A program made the position numbers and the translations under genes. Positions 34,132 to 45,150 of a DNA stretch of 64,000 bases are shown here, in pieces. Positions within the stretch are counted from its first letter, which is position 1; each line of letters opens with the position of its first letter. The notes beneath the pieces are model-generated. The model was not told the DNA's origin. It was given only the letters and a program-made list of their open reading frames with translations, and did not search any database. Location: the NCBI GenBank assembly GCA_030272585.1, contig BSYQ01000006.1, positions 955,001-1,019,000 on the forward strand, read 5' to 3'. The stretch comes from Bryopsis sp. KO-2023 (Eukaryota; Chlorophyta; Ulvophyceae; Bryopsidales; Bryopsidaceae).

Positions 34132-37100
34132 ATGTGGCGTGGAGTTTTGTTGGCGGTGCTGCTGGCCGCCGCTCTCAGCTCAGGCGCCAACGCCCAAGAA
34201 GAAACTGGTGACAACAGCTTTTTGCGACTCTAGTCGGATCGTTTGGGTTAGCGAGCAAGGCTCGCACTGGAGTCGGGAGGAAAGCTTTGTAGATTAAGCC
34301 CGAAGCACTAACGGTTCAGGTGGCCCCGCTCCAGGGTGCAAGGATGTGCGAAAACTATCAAGTTCCACGGGTTTTATACTGCTTGATGTCGACACGCTTG
34401 CTGGCGTCCAAGGTGGCATTCAGCAGGTTTTGGACTGTTTGCCTGAGAAGGCAGAGGTCAAATTCGATCTCACGGAAATGAAGCTTGATGATACCCTGAA
34501 GATTAAGAGCGCAGTTTCGATCAACGGGTCGCGGACGACTATTCCATGCCTGGATGACGAAACGCAGCCAGCCGTTGACATAAGGTCGAAAACTGTCAAT
34601 TCGCGACAACATCACACTTACATAGTCATGTTTGCTCATGGGGCTGACATCTGCTTTCTCAATGCTCATTAAAGAACATCTGGCGGATGAGTTTTTACCA
34701 ACATGTCCTCCAAAAAAAAAAAAGAAATCACATTGTGTGGTTTTGTTGTTTTCCTTCCAGGGCCAATGATGTGTTGCTTGCTGGATTTTCCTTTGTCGGG
34801 TGCAATATAAGTAGTACATCAGGGCTGTTGCACGTAAAAAAATCTGAAAATGTGATTTTGAAGGACATAGTATTTGAAAACAATGCAAATACCAAGGGAC
34901 CTGCATGCGTTTCAGCGATTGGTTCCACCATTCAAATGGAAAATATCACAACGAAGGATAACGAGGGGGTGTATGGAGGGGCAATTTCTGTTGCGAAAGG
35001 GGGGTCTATAGTCGGCATGGACTCTTTGTTCGAAAGTAACCATGCTACTGAGCAAGGCGGGGCTATTTATGTACAGAACTCTGATCTCAATTTGTCTGAC
35101 TCTCGCTTCATTGAAAACCTGGCCTTTGATGAAGGAGGAGCAATCTTTGTCAAGGTGCGTGAGTGGATGGACAAATAAATGTTCAGTGGCTGAATCCCGC
35201 AGTATTTGGGAGCATGTTTTTGCCTTGTGTGAAGTGCATTGATATAATTTTCAGTGTGACTTTCTGTTAGGGTGAGAAGGGTTCAGAAGTGAACATGAGG
35301 GATGTGGAGTTTGTTGGGAACCGGGTTTATGGCGAGTACAAGAATGACTCCAATTGGAGACCAGGAGGGGGGATAGCGTTCCTCGGACCAAAATTAAATG
35401 CACAGATTTTTGGAGCGACTTTTGTGAACAATTCAGCGGTCTCTGTTGGAGGGGCTATTAGCGCTTTCAATGGAACGATGATTTCCGTGCAGGAGAGCAC
35501 TTTCATTGAAAATCATTCCTTTCAAGGTGGTGCACTTCATGTACAGGTGAGATTATTTTTGGAAGTATTCGGTTGTATTCTGGAGCAAAAAGTTTTGCTT
35601 TCTTTAACAGTTTCTGAATATAACCTCATATTTATTTTCTTATGCCGTGATGTCAGAGCTCTCTGCCCAATGTGACGAGCCTAGAGTTGGAGAGATGTGT
35701 TTTAAGAAAAAATCATGCAAGAGGTAGTTTTCAGGGTTTCCACCCATTGGGAGGTGCTATTGCAATGTTTAATAATGGAACAGAGGCCACATTGAAAGAC
35801 TGCACTTTTGTTAAAAACAAAGCTGGAGTCGCTGGAGGTGCTCTGAATGTGGCTCGATCAAAAAAGATAAAAATCTCGAGGTCAGAATTTGTTAGGAACC
35901 AAGTGGGGAACTTCGATCCACACACAGCGAACGAGGTGAGCAAAGCGAATTTTTGGAAGAGGATTATTGAAACCCTGAAAAAGGATCTGTAGGTTTTTAG
36001 GCCTGCAACAAATATGTTTTCACATGTTTTGTGCCATATTCGTTATCTGCAAGGAGACAATAGCATATTCCAGTTTCAGAGTGCAATGATGAATAATCCA
36101 ATTTCAATGAGGGGTTCTTAATCTTCTGTGCTATTTTCACAGGGTGTTGCTGTGGAAAATGGGAACAAATCGGTGCTCAAACGGGGAGGGGCAGTGAATT
36201 TTTTTGGCATTGCTGAGATCTCGATTCTGGAATCCAACTTTGCCAAAAACCAGGCAAACATCGGTGGGGCTCTTTATGTGGAGGTGAGATTTAACATTGA
36301 CTACCAAACTATTGCTATTCCTAGAAAGAAAAAGAAAAGCTTGACAGTGTTCTCAAACACTTGACTGTTCCTTGGTTGGGCAGTCTATCCAATAACGATA
36401 GTTTCCCCCAAATGCTCGACCAAAGAAAGGAAATCAGTAGGAAAGTATCCAGTTTAACGAACAGCGAATTCTTCTCGTATCATTGAACTCAATTTTCGAC
36501 AGATTCTTTCCCATTTCAACCAGGTTCGAATGTTTTCATATCCCCACTAGTCATGTGTTTTTTGGATTTTCCTGTTTATTTGTATGAATCCAGGCATTGG
36601 AATCAGGTCCCACAAACCTTGAAGCCAGAGGAACGACTTTCGAAAAAAACTCGGCTGAAGGAAACAGTTTCAGCGATTCCTACTTTGGGGGTGCAATGGC
36701 ACTTCTTGGTAATGGAACGTCCATCACGCTTGACAATGTCACATTTTCAAACAATGTGGCGGGGAGTGGAGGGGAGGCAGCAGGAGGAGGAGGGGCAATC
36801 TTTGGCTCTTTCCTCAGAAGTGTCAAAATCTCCGGATCAAAATTCAACAGGAACAAAGCGATGGGACAAAAAGCGGTAATGCACGCCTGCCGAATTTGTT
36901 GACAATTCTGCCTGGCTTTTGCTTTAATCATGCCTGAATCTACAATACTTGCAATTCTGCATACATAAATTTTTGATCCCCCAATGACTAACGTGATCCG
37001 CCCACTTTCTCATTTTGATGAGGAAAAAAAACACTTGCTGTCAAAACCCTGTCCTAAAATTATTAGAACCCATTGGATGCCCCAAACCCTCCTGTCAAAT

Positions 37101-40100
37101 CTTAGAGGTCCTTCTGAGCATGAACACAATTTTTGGATGACCATTGGTTACGAGCGCTCACTCGTGAATTTCATCCCAGTTTTTTTTTTTTTTCATAGGA
37201 GGAAGGTGTATTTGTTGGGGGTGCCCTATTCATTTCAGAGTTACCTCAAATTTTGATCAAGAAGTCCACTTTCACTGACAACCAAGCAAAAGCACTTGGT
37301 GGTGCAATTTCCATCCATGCACAGGTGGGATTCATTTTTAGATTGGCAATTGAAAGCAGGGTGCATGGCAGGAAGAAATTCACTACACGGCAACAGCTAT
37401 CGCTTGTTTGGTATTCTCCTTGCTGGACGGTAGATTTTTCTTCCGCACAGGATCCATACAGTTTATTGTTGCCCTCAAGAACAAAAAACATCCCACGAAA
37501 TCAAGAGGGAAAACCATATGAGAAAGTGCATGGTAGGACTACACTGGTTTTTTGCTTCCGTACTAGACAGTGTTTTTATTTGCAGCAGACGATCAATGGA
37601 TCTGATGTAAAGATCACTGGCTGCACATTCGATGGGAATTCAGCTGTTGGTGATCCAAGGGGAACATTTGGAGGTGGCCTGCACCTTTCTGGAAATGTTT
37701 TGCGAGCATCCATCAAGGGCTCGAACTTCACAAAGAATAATGCCTTTGGTTTCAGTTCTGGTGGCGCTGCGTATGGCTCTCGAATTTCTGGCCTTGAAAT
37801 ATCCCACTGTTCTTTTTCTGAAAACAAGGTGGTGAAGAGCGAGGACAACAACAGTTTTGAGGTATGCTTCCTCCGCAAAGACAATATTTAAACAAATGGT
37901 GGTCTGTTTCATTGCCCAGGTTCCAGCAGTTTGAGAGTCTGTACCAATTTGGGGGGGGCCTTTCTCAAACTGAATCTTGGCGCTTGGTCCAATTCTGTCC
38001 AAAATGGTGATGGGCTTGTTTGTACAAAGTTTGCCTGAGAAAATTCGGGAATTTTTCACTATGGTTTCAAGTTGTTCGAACCGTGCAAAATAAAAATAAA
38101 ATGTGAGAAGATACAGTTTTCCCTTCTCAGGTCTTTCTTTCCCTTTTGTTGGACAGGACACTGAAAAAAGCACCACATCTGGAGGGGCAATTCTTCTGGT
38201 GGAGATACCCGAGACTGCCATTGTCGATTCCAGTTTTGTTCACAATGAAGCAGATGCTGGTGGAGGAATAAGTGCCAGAGTAGGTCCACAAACCAATTCT
38301 CTGGCCAAAATAGTTTTCAGGGCTCTTATGTTGACAATAGGCCATCTTTTCACAACCTGACCCCCCCCCCCCCCCTTCCCCTGCAAATGTGATGGAGAAG
38401 CAATCAAAGCTGTCTTCAAGGTGTTTTTTTCTGTTTCTTTCAGGGTGGCATTTTGCTGTTGGAAGGCAGCAGCTTTCAAGACAATGTTGGGACAGGATTT
38501 GGCGGTGCAATCAGATTGTCATCCACAAATGCAACCATTATAAAATCAAATTTCACAAGAAACACTGGGTTCTTAGGGGGCGCGATTGACGCTGGTGTGG
38601 CAGGGTCTGGTGAAGTAAGCACATGGATGAGCCAAATAATCCACTGCTGTTTTTGTCGGTATCCGAACTTGTTCAGCTATTATGTCTTTCGACCATGGTC
38701 TCCGAAAGATATCTCGTTTGGGTATGTTCAGGGAAAGGCACATCTCGAAGCAAAGGAAGTACAATTCAAACATAACTCTGCGGGCTCGAGTGGAGGAGGT
38801 CTCCGTTTAATTGGTGTGGACCTGGAAATGGAGGACAGTCTGTTTCAAAACAACTCCGCAGAGATTGGAGGAGCCATTCATCTTATTCAAGTTGAAGTAA
38901 GGGGTGTTGTTTCAACAGTGTTCGTACAAGAATGCTGCATCGAAAATGTTTCGATGGCTGTGATTCAAAGTGGACCAACTTGCAGGCTTCCTCCGCAAAC
39001 GCAACAATCAAAGCTACAACCTTCACAAGGAACCGAGCTGATACTGGTGGAGGCATTTATGTTAAAAAAGTAGACCTTTCCGTGTCTCGCTGTTCCTTTG
39101 AAGCCAACATTGCCCGCCTTGAGGGTGGAGCGATGTTTTGCCAGGTAATCTGAAAAAACTAAAAAAATTGACACTGACTGCTCCTTGAAACCCCCAACTC
39201 GATGCAAGCAACTTCCAATTCAAGAGTGCGTTCCATATTTTTAAAAGGCAGTCTGTTTTTGCACCGTTTTTTTGAAGGATGAGAGCTTGAATCTGATAAT
39301 TGCCAACAAGAACTCGAATGTCACGACGCACTCCTCAAACTTCACCGGCAACAGGGCTGGTGAGAATTTGAGCGGTGGATGGGCTGGAGGAGTGGAATCC
39401 ATTAACAGCAAGGGCGGGGCTGTGGTGATGTCTGGTTTGGGCTTGGTCTCAGAATTCAAAGACTGCCACTTTTCTAAAAATGTAGCTTCACGTGGAGGAG
39501 CTATGTATGTTTTTCATGCGAAAATATTGACCTTGGAGGATTCCACCTTCCGGATGGGGGCAGCACTCACAGGAGGAGCATTGTCAGTCATCAGTGGCGA
39601 AGTCATGGTGAATAATGTATCCTTTTTTGGGAATGCGGCCAAATTTGGAGGTGCCGTCTCATTCAGCCAGTCAGACACCGCAACATTCGAAACCAACCTT
39701 GATCTCGTGCTGCTCACACATGCTCAGTTTGTGGAGAATGTTGCCCTGGAAGGCGGAGGGGCCGTCGATCTCAAAGAGAGAAGTTTGGAGTGTGAATCGT
39801 GCATTTTTGATTCCAACAGTGCTGGGTTTGGTGGGAATGAAATCGGATCTGGAGGTGCCATAAGAGCATTGCCAGCCACAAATCTGACCCTCGTGAATTC
39901 CTCCATTATCAACTGCACAGCAGCACAGTCTGGTGGTGGGGTTTACCTTGAGGATGCGATTTTCCATGGTGAAAATATCACCATCAGGAACAATGCTGCT
40001 ATCGAAAAGGGAGGTGGCTTTGCAATGCATTTTGCTGGCTTTGCCAGCGGACAATTGATTCCTTGGGGATGCAGCTCCTGTGACATCCGGGGAAACCAGG

Positions 40101-43100
40101 CGAAAAATGGAGGTAACAAGTGATGCTGTGCCGAGGATTTTTTCCGAGGATGGAATGAAAATAGGGTGAACCAGACTGAGACATCGTCCAAAAGAGTGGA
40201 GACAAATCCAAAAAGGAACATTAAAAATCACTCATGTAAAAAATGTGCATATTCAGGTGGACTCCACATTTCAGCAGAGGAGACAACCCAGCCAAATTGC
40301 CTATCTTTGGGGTACGACCTCTTTGTGGAAGATCGCCTGGCAGATTGCGAGCCCTCCCTGGAGAAATCCGAGGTGCCTGAACCTCAAGTGCAACTTAACA
40401 GCACAAAGTTTGGAGGAAACAAAGCCGAGGATTCTGGGTCTGACATTTTTCTCAGTAGCTTCGAGAACAATATTTGTTGCGACGACAAGTGCTGGAGCGC
40501 GGCCGATGCAATGGAGGAGGGCGTGCAGAAATGTGGATTGGGTGGAATTTCACAAAGGGATAGGCAAAAACCAGCTCCCTTGGGGACAATTTTTGAATTT
40601 GTGTCGATATCTCCGTCTGAAATTGCTGACCATGCCAGCGGTGAAGAGCTCCCAGGTATCAAGGTCACCCCCCTGGACTCGTTCGGCCAGATCTCCTTGG
40701 ATAATGTGACTCTCAGAGTGGGAGTGACCACACCTGGAGGAGAGCTTTTCGGCAGCCCTGTAACCAGCGAGGGCGTGTTGATGAGCGGGGCTCTCACTGT
40801 GCCTGGAATGTTTCTGAGGGCATTGCCGGACAACTACAATCTGTCCTTCAAGTTGACCTCAAAAGATGGGAAGAGGATTGTGACGGAGTTCATCACGGTG
40901 GCGGTTCGAGAGTGTGTCATCGGGGAGGTGTCCAGAGAGGATGGGCTGCGGTGCGACAGATGCGCTGATGATTTATATAGCTTTGATGTGACCGATGAGA
41001 ACTGCACACCATGTCCGGTGGAAAAAGCCAAGTGCTCTGGAGGGAGGTTAGCCCCTCTAGATGGATTTTGGCACTCTGGGCCTCGCTCATCCCAGCTGCA
41101 TGCATGCTTGACCGAAGAAGCATGCACGTATCCGAATCGCACCAACGTTCTTTTTGCCTCCAACTTGAACTCCACTGGAGATTATCCACAATGTGCACAG
41201 GTAAATGTGAGAACTTTGTTTTGGGCATTTCTAGGGGTGAGAAAAAAAACATGAGATGACGGTTTTTTAATTTCTGGCGGCAGGGTTATAGTGACGTTTT
41301 GTGTGGGAGCTGCGACACATCGCATGGGAGAAGTCGCTTCAAATGCACAGAGTGTCAGGGAGGGGTGCCTGCCGGGCTGGGAATCGGGGTGGTTATGCTG
41401 GCATTGGCATTGTTGTCCCTGATCTTCGTGAAAAGTGCTGCAAGGTATTCTCAAGGAGTGCTTGCTGAACAATCATCTGCTGCCAGTGCAAGTGGGGCTC
41501 TTGCGTCGGGATCACATGGTGGGTTGGACCTGACTGCTTATATCTCCGGTACGATTCCGGATGAAGATGTAGAGCATCAGAACACCCGCCAGAATGCCAA
41601 GCAAAGAAAATTGAGGTCCTCCGACGTTTTCAAGGTGAGCTGCCTAGCGTCACAAATTCCGACCACCAACACGTAAGACAGAAAAATGGAGAATTCACGT
41701 GGCTCTGTGCTGTCTTTTCAGATCCTTGTGAATTTTTTTCAAGTGACTGGATCTGCTGCAGTCATCAATGTGAGCTGGACTCGGAGCATGCAGATGGTGC
41801 TGTCCTCCTGGGGTGAGTTTTCTTTCAGTCCGCATGACCAAATTAATCTTTCGCAAATGCTTTCAAGGTGGTCAAAGTTTCCTCCAAACAAAGAAACTGT
41901 TTTTAATCAAGAATTAACGTTCCAGTTTTTTTTAATTCATGCAGATGTCATCTCAGGAGTGGCCGACAGCAGCAATTTTTTTTCATTGGAGTGTGCATTT
42001 TCGCTGAGGGAAAATCATCTCCCCAGATCCATCCAGACATCAATATTCCTGGCAGTTGTACCATTCATGGTCTGGGCTGCGCTTGTCGTAGTCTATTACG
42101 CCTATGCATTGAGGAGCAAAAAATCATTCCAGGATATCATGCTTTGGTCAGGTGTTGCCCTTTCGGCTGTCCAGCAAGCGTCTTACATCAGGTGGGCATT
42201 TTTGGATAATGAAAGCCGAGAGGTCTTTTTCTGTTGCATGATTGGTGAAGGGCATGTTTCCCTTGAAGCAAATAATTCACAGTATATTTCGTACTCCAAC
42301 AGACCATGGCTGTTGATGCATCGTAGTTTATGACTGTCTGTGTATGTGTACAGCATGACGAGGACGCTTGTTCGGATTTTCTACTGTGTGAATGCCAGCC
42401 CTGTGGGAGGCTTGCTGTGGGTTCAAGACACCGGTGTGGTTTGCTACAGAGGATCTCATGCATTCCTTGTCGGTTTCGTTGGGGTGCCTGGGTTGCTTTT
42501 AATTTCCTTAGGATTCCCTGGATGGCTGCTTTACAAACTCACACGGAGCACAGATGTTCTGGAACAAGAGGAGGTGATCAGGCGATATGGATTCTTGTAT
42601 CAAGCATACAAAAAGAATACGGCAGCCTGGGAAGTGGTGATCTTGCTCAGGAAAGCCTTGCTTGCTGCAGTCGTGGTGTTTGGGCGGACTTTGGGGACTG
42701 GAATTCAAGGAAACCTTGCAATTTTTACCATGGTGGGTTCTATTATTCTCCAGATGTATTTTCAGCCGTTCATGCAACCGAAGCTGAATTTACTGGAGCT
42801 GGGATCTTTGGCGATTTCCACCTTGGCATTCATCATTGGGAATTTAGTGGACCAGCCAGAAATGACTCATGGAGGGAGAGTGGTCGTGTCGATTATATTT
42901 ATCGTGACAGCTGTCATTTATATTGCATACATGTTGAAGGAGATTGTTGATGTGTTTTTTGTGGAGTTGCGTGAATGGATAGAAAATGCAAATTTAGGGA
43001 TTCCATTGCCAACTGGCAATATTGGACTTCTAAAAATTGCAATCAAGACCCAGAGGAAAAAGACAAACACTGCCTTGAATATAAAAAAAGATGCAGTTGC

Positions 43101-43128
43101 GAAAAGCTTTTCTTCATGTTGGTCTTGA
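34132..43128 (+). CDS. P3: giant Pmp-repeat beta-helix protein with C-terminal multi-pass membrane domain
   Basis: Nineteen exons mirror P2: 34132-34207, 34320-34584, 34761-35154, 35271-35546, 35657-35935, 36143-36283, 36594-36875, 37199-37324, 37586-37861, 38157-38279, 38444-38614, 38732-38896, 38986-39144, 39278-40112, 40257-41200, 41284-41634, 41722-41812, 41945-42191, 42354-43128. Total about 1,991 residues, open throughout. Signal peptide MWRGVLLAVLLAAALSSGAN; N-terminal module with CKDVRKLSSSTGFILLDVDT; then about 1,150 residues of Pmp repeats. A stalk follows (CCDDKCW, CDRCADD, CTPCPVEKAKC, YPQCAQGYSDVLCGSC), then helices starting GIGVVMLALALLSLIFV and ending with a Lys-rich cytoplasmic tail. 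It differs from P2 mostly in residues just before the GGA motifs, plus three extra residues in exon 14 and one in exon 9. Function is inferred as a surface receptor or adhesin. Confidence 0.9.
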
Positions 43129-44040
43129 GATGTGTTTTACCATTTTGTTTTTGTTTTTTGTTTTTCTTTCTCAACACTCCAAAAGTGTTTTGACGATTGG
43201 TCTTTGAGGTGTTTTTTTTTGGATTGTGGATGCACGTGTGTGTTGCGACTTTGACTTTGAAGCTGTAAGTTTTGCCATTTTTTCCTTGATAGTCTAGAAA
43301 GTATTTTGGCAGTTGATCTCTTGTTTTTTGTTTCTCTTTTTTAGAAAAAAAAGAATTGTAGAAGGCACTTATTCTGTTCATCATGAATGAGTCATATTTG
43401 TGTGTTGGATACAAGGCGGCTGACCTTGGGTTAGTCAGTTTTATGTGAGTTGGGAACAGTTCTTGAACACGTGATTGGTATTGTTGTGGTTTGGATTAGT
43501 TGGATGGGTATCAGTGTATGGTTATGACGCTGTATAGTTGTTGGTTGGAACAGTTATGGATCGAACGAAAGTATTTGACGGCGCTGTGGGTGACCAAATT
43601 TGACTCTTTTCTCTGTTGTAAAAGACCACATTCTACAGAATTAATTTAAAAAAAATAGTTTCCTTTCGTATTTATGAACATATTCAATCCGAGAACTTTG
43701 TCTCAAGTTTTTTTTTTTTCGCATCGTGTGCCCTTGGGCTTCGGGTTTCCTTCTTTTGGGAAGACTTTTTTTTTTGCTTGGCAATGTGGAATCTTTTGGG
43801 TGAGATCGTAGGATGCGAACCCTATGTACTATGAGTGATCTGGGATATACAAACAAACAGAACTATAAAAAGGGGTGAAAAAACGTCATTGCACGAAAAT
43901 CTTCAGATAGTTGGGAGTTGGCAAAGTACCTTGGGAAGAATGAAACATAGAGTTAGAAAGCATGAACAGCTTTCCGAAAGCTTTCTCCCATGCATGGGAG
44001 CCCCCTCTGAAGAAGAAAAAAAGGCCCAGTTGCAGCAAAA
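43129..44040. other. 3' flank of P3 inside the arm
   Basis: Mirror of 9378-10274. T-rich, without a coding frame. Carries the P3 3' UTR and ends at the outer breakpoint. Confidence 0.55.
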
Positions 44041-44044
44041 GGGC

Positions 44045-44540
44045 TTACTTCAAAAGCAAGAGTTGTTCTCCAAGGTGGATGAATGGGTGATTCAGGTTCT
44101 TTCAGTTTTACTGGGCAAGTTCTTGTCAGAGAACAACAGCAATACAGTTCAAAACATCAACAAAAGTATTTAAGAGCCCACAAAAGACCCCAAACATATT
44201 TGTGTTTGTGGAGAGGTAGCAAAGCCAGCAAAATGTGGTAAATGTTCCGGCTCGCCTTGGAAAGCGACAAGCCCATCACACAAGAATTTCTAAGAAAATA
44301 AGATGTTGAAAGCTGTAGCTAGGGAATCTCAAAGCCGGAAACAGCACCTCCAAAAACAAGACCGGCCTCGTTGCTGTGGAAAGTTGATTCATCGATGGAA
44401 CACTTCAATTTCTCTCCAAGCACATCCAATCCCCCCCCTCCGAGTTGGACAAATTGCCATAAAAAGTTTCTTTTGAATCATGAACCGGTGACCCTCAATA
44501 TTGAGTTTGCTTTCATTAGTTGGTGTCAGGTATTAGGAAT
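44045..44540 (-). pseudogene. relic B: decayed Pmp-gene exons
   Basis: Minus-strand translation retains pieces of a long solenoid exon in several frames: LNIEG near the start, then a stretch equivalent to SDGGAVALFGERLKCSIKES and SLFLENSCGV of P4 (here GEKLKCSIDES, NEAGLVFGGAV, and YFLRNSCV-like remnants). Frame changes are spread through it, so it is no longer coding. It is closest in type to the P4 exon at about 56275-56546. It abuts the outer end of the right arm. Confidence 0.6.
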
Positions 44541-45150
44541 CTGATCGACTTTCGGTGGTAGGTACGCCTGCTCTAACCAAAATAGGGTGGGAATGAAGTG
44601 AATTTAGTTTCGGTGTAGTTATCCACCGTGTTTGTGGGTAGAGTGCAGAAGGACATGGGTTAGGATAGGCATGGAGTTGGGATGAACGTTTATGGCTCTG
44701 ATTGCGTGGACTGAAAGGGAGGAACGAGCGGTTGTGTAGCGAAAGAACGGTTTCCTAGTTTGTAAGTGATCATCCAAAAAGAGTAAACTCGGTGGAACAC
44801 CACAGTAACTTTACATCAGTGGCGAAAATAGTTTTCCGGTTGACGATGCAGAGCACACGTTCCGAAGATCACACTATCTGTGTCAAATTTTGGTGGTCGG
44901 GTTCCAGATCGCGCGGCATCACACATGACTCCATTCCTCCTGCGAGGCAAAGGGGTGGCGCTCGACGCGCTGCGTGTGTTGGATAGAAGCAGTAACCACT
45001 TTGATTGGAAACGGGAGGTCGTGCGCTCTCTTCCTCTGTTCAAGTTCGGGTGAATGCCCATCATGTTGTCTCTCTGTTACACACATATATACGTTCTTCG
45101 TTAAGCAGCGAGTACCAAAAGAAAGACACCCGTTGTCTATGTACGTAACT
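44541..45150 (+). promoter_or_regulatory. 5' flank and probable promoter of SecB
   Basis: From about 44860 this stretch aligns with 30220-30498 upstream of SecA. Conservation of a non-coding block ahead of both paralogues is what a promoter plus 5' UTR would give, but it may simply reflect the duplication. No TATA-like box is obvious. Confidence 0.35.

Larger units (their letters stand above)
33137..44040 (-). repeat. right arm of the giant inverted duplication
   Basis: Reverse-complement match of 9378-19900. The inner end is at GAGGGGCG (about 33137) and the outer end at GGCCCAGTTGCAG (about 44040). This arm is about 0.4 kb longer, almost all due to one insertion at 33421-33819. Immediately outside it, relic B begins. 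Confidence 0.9.

Noticed and set aside
34132-43128. Bacterial (chlamydial) origin or contamination suggested by the Pmp repeats
   Set aside because: The genes have many GT-AG introns, eukaryotic signal peptides and multi-pass tails, and are interspersed with MAK16 and TPRKB.
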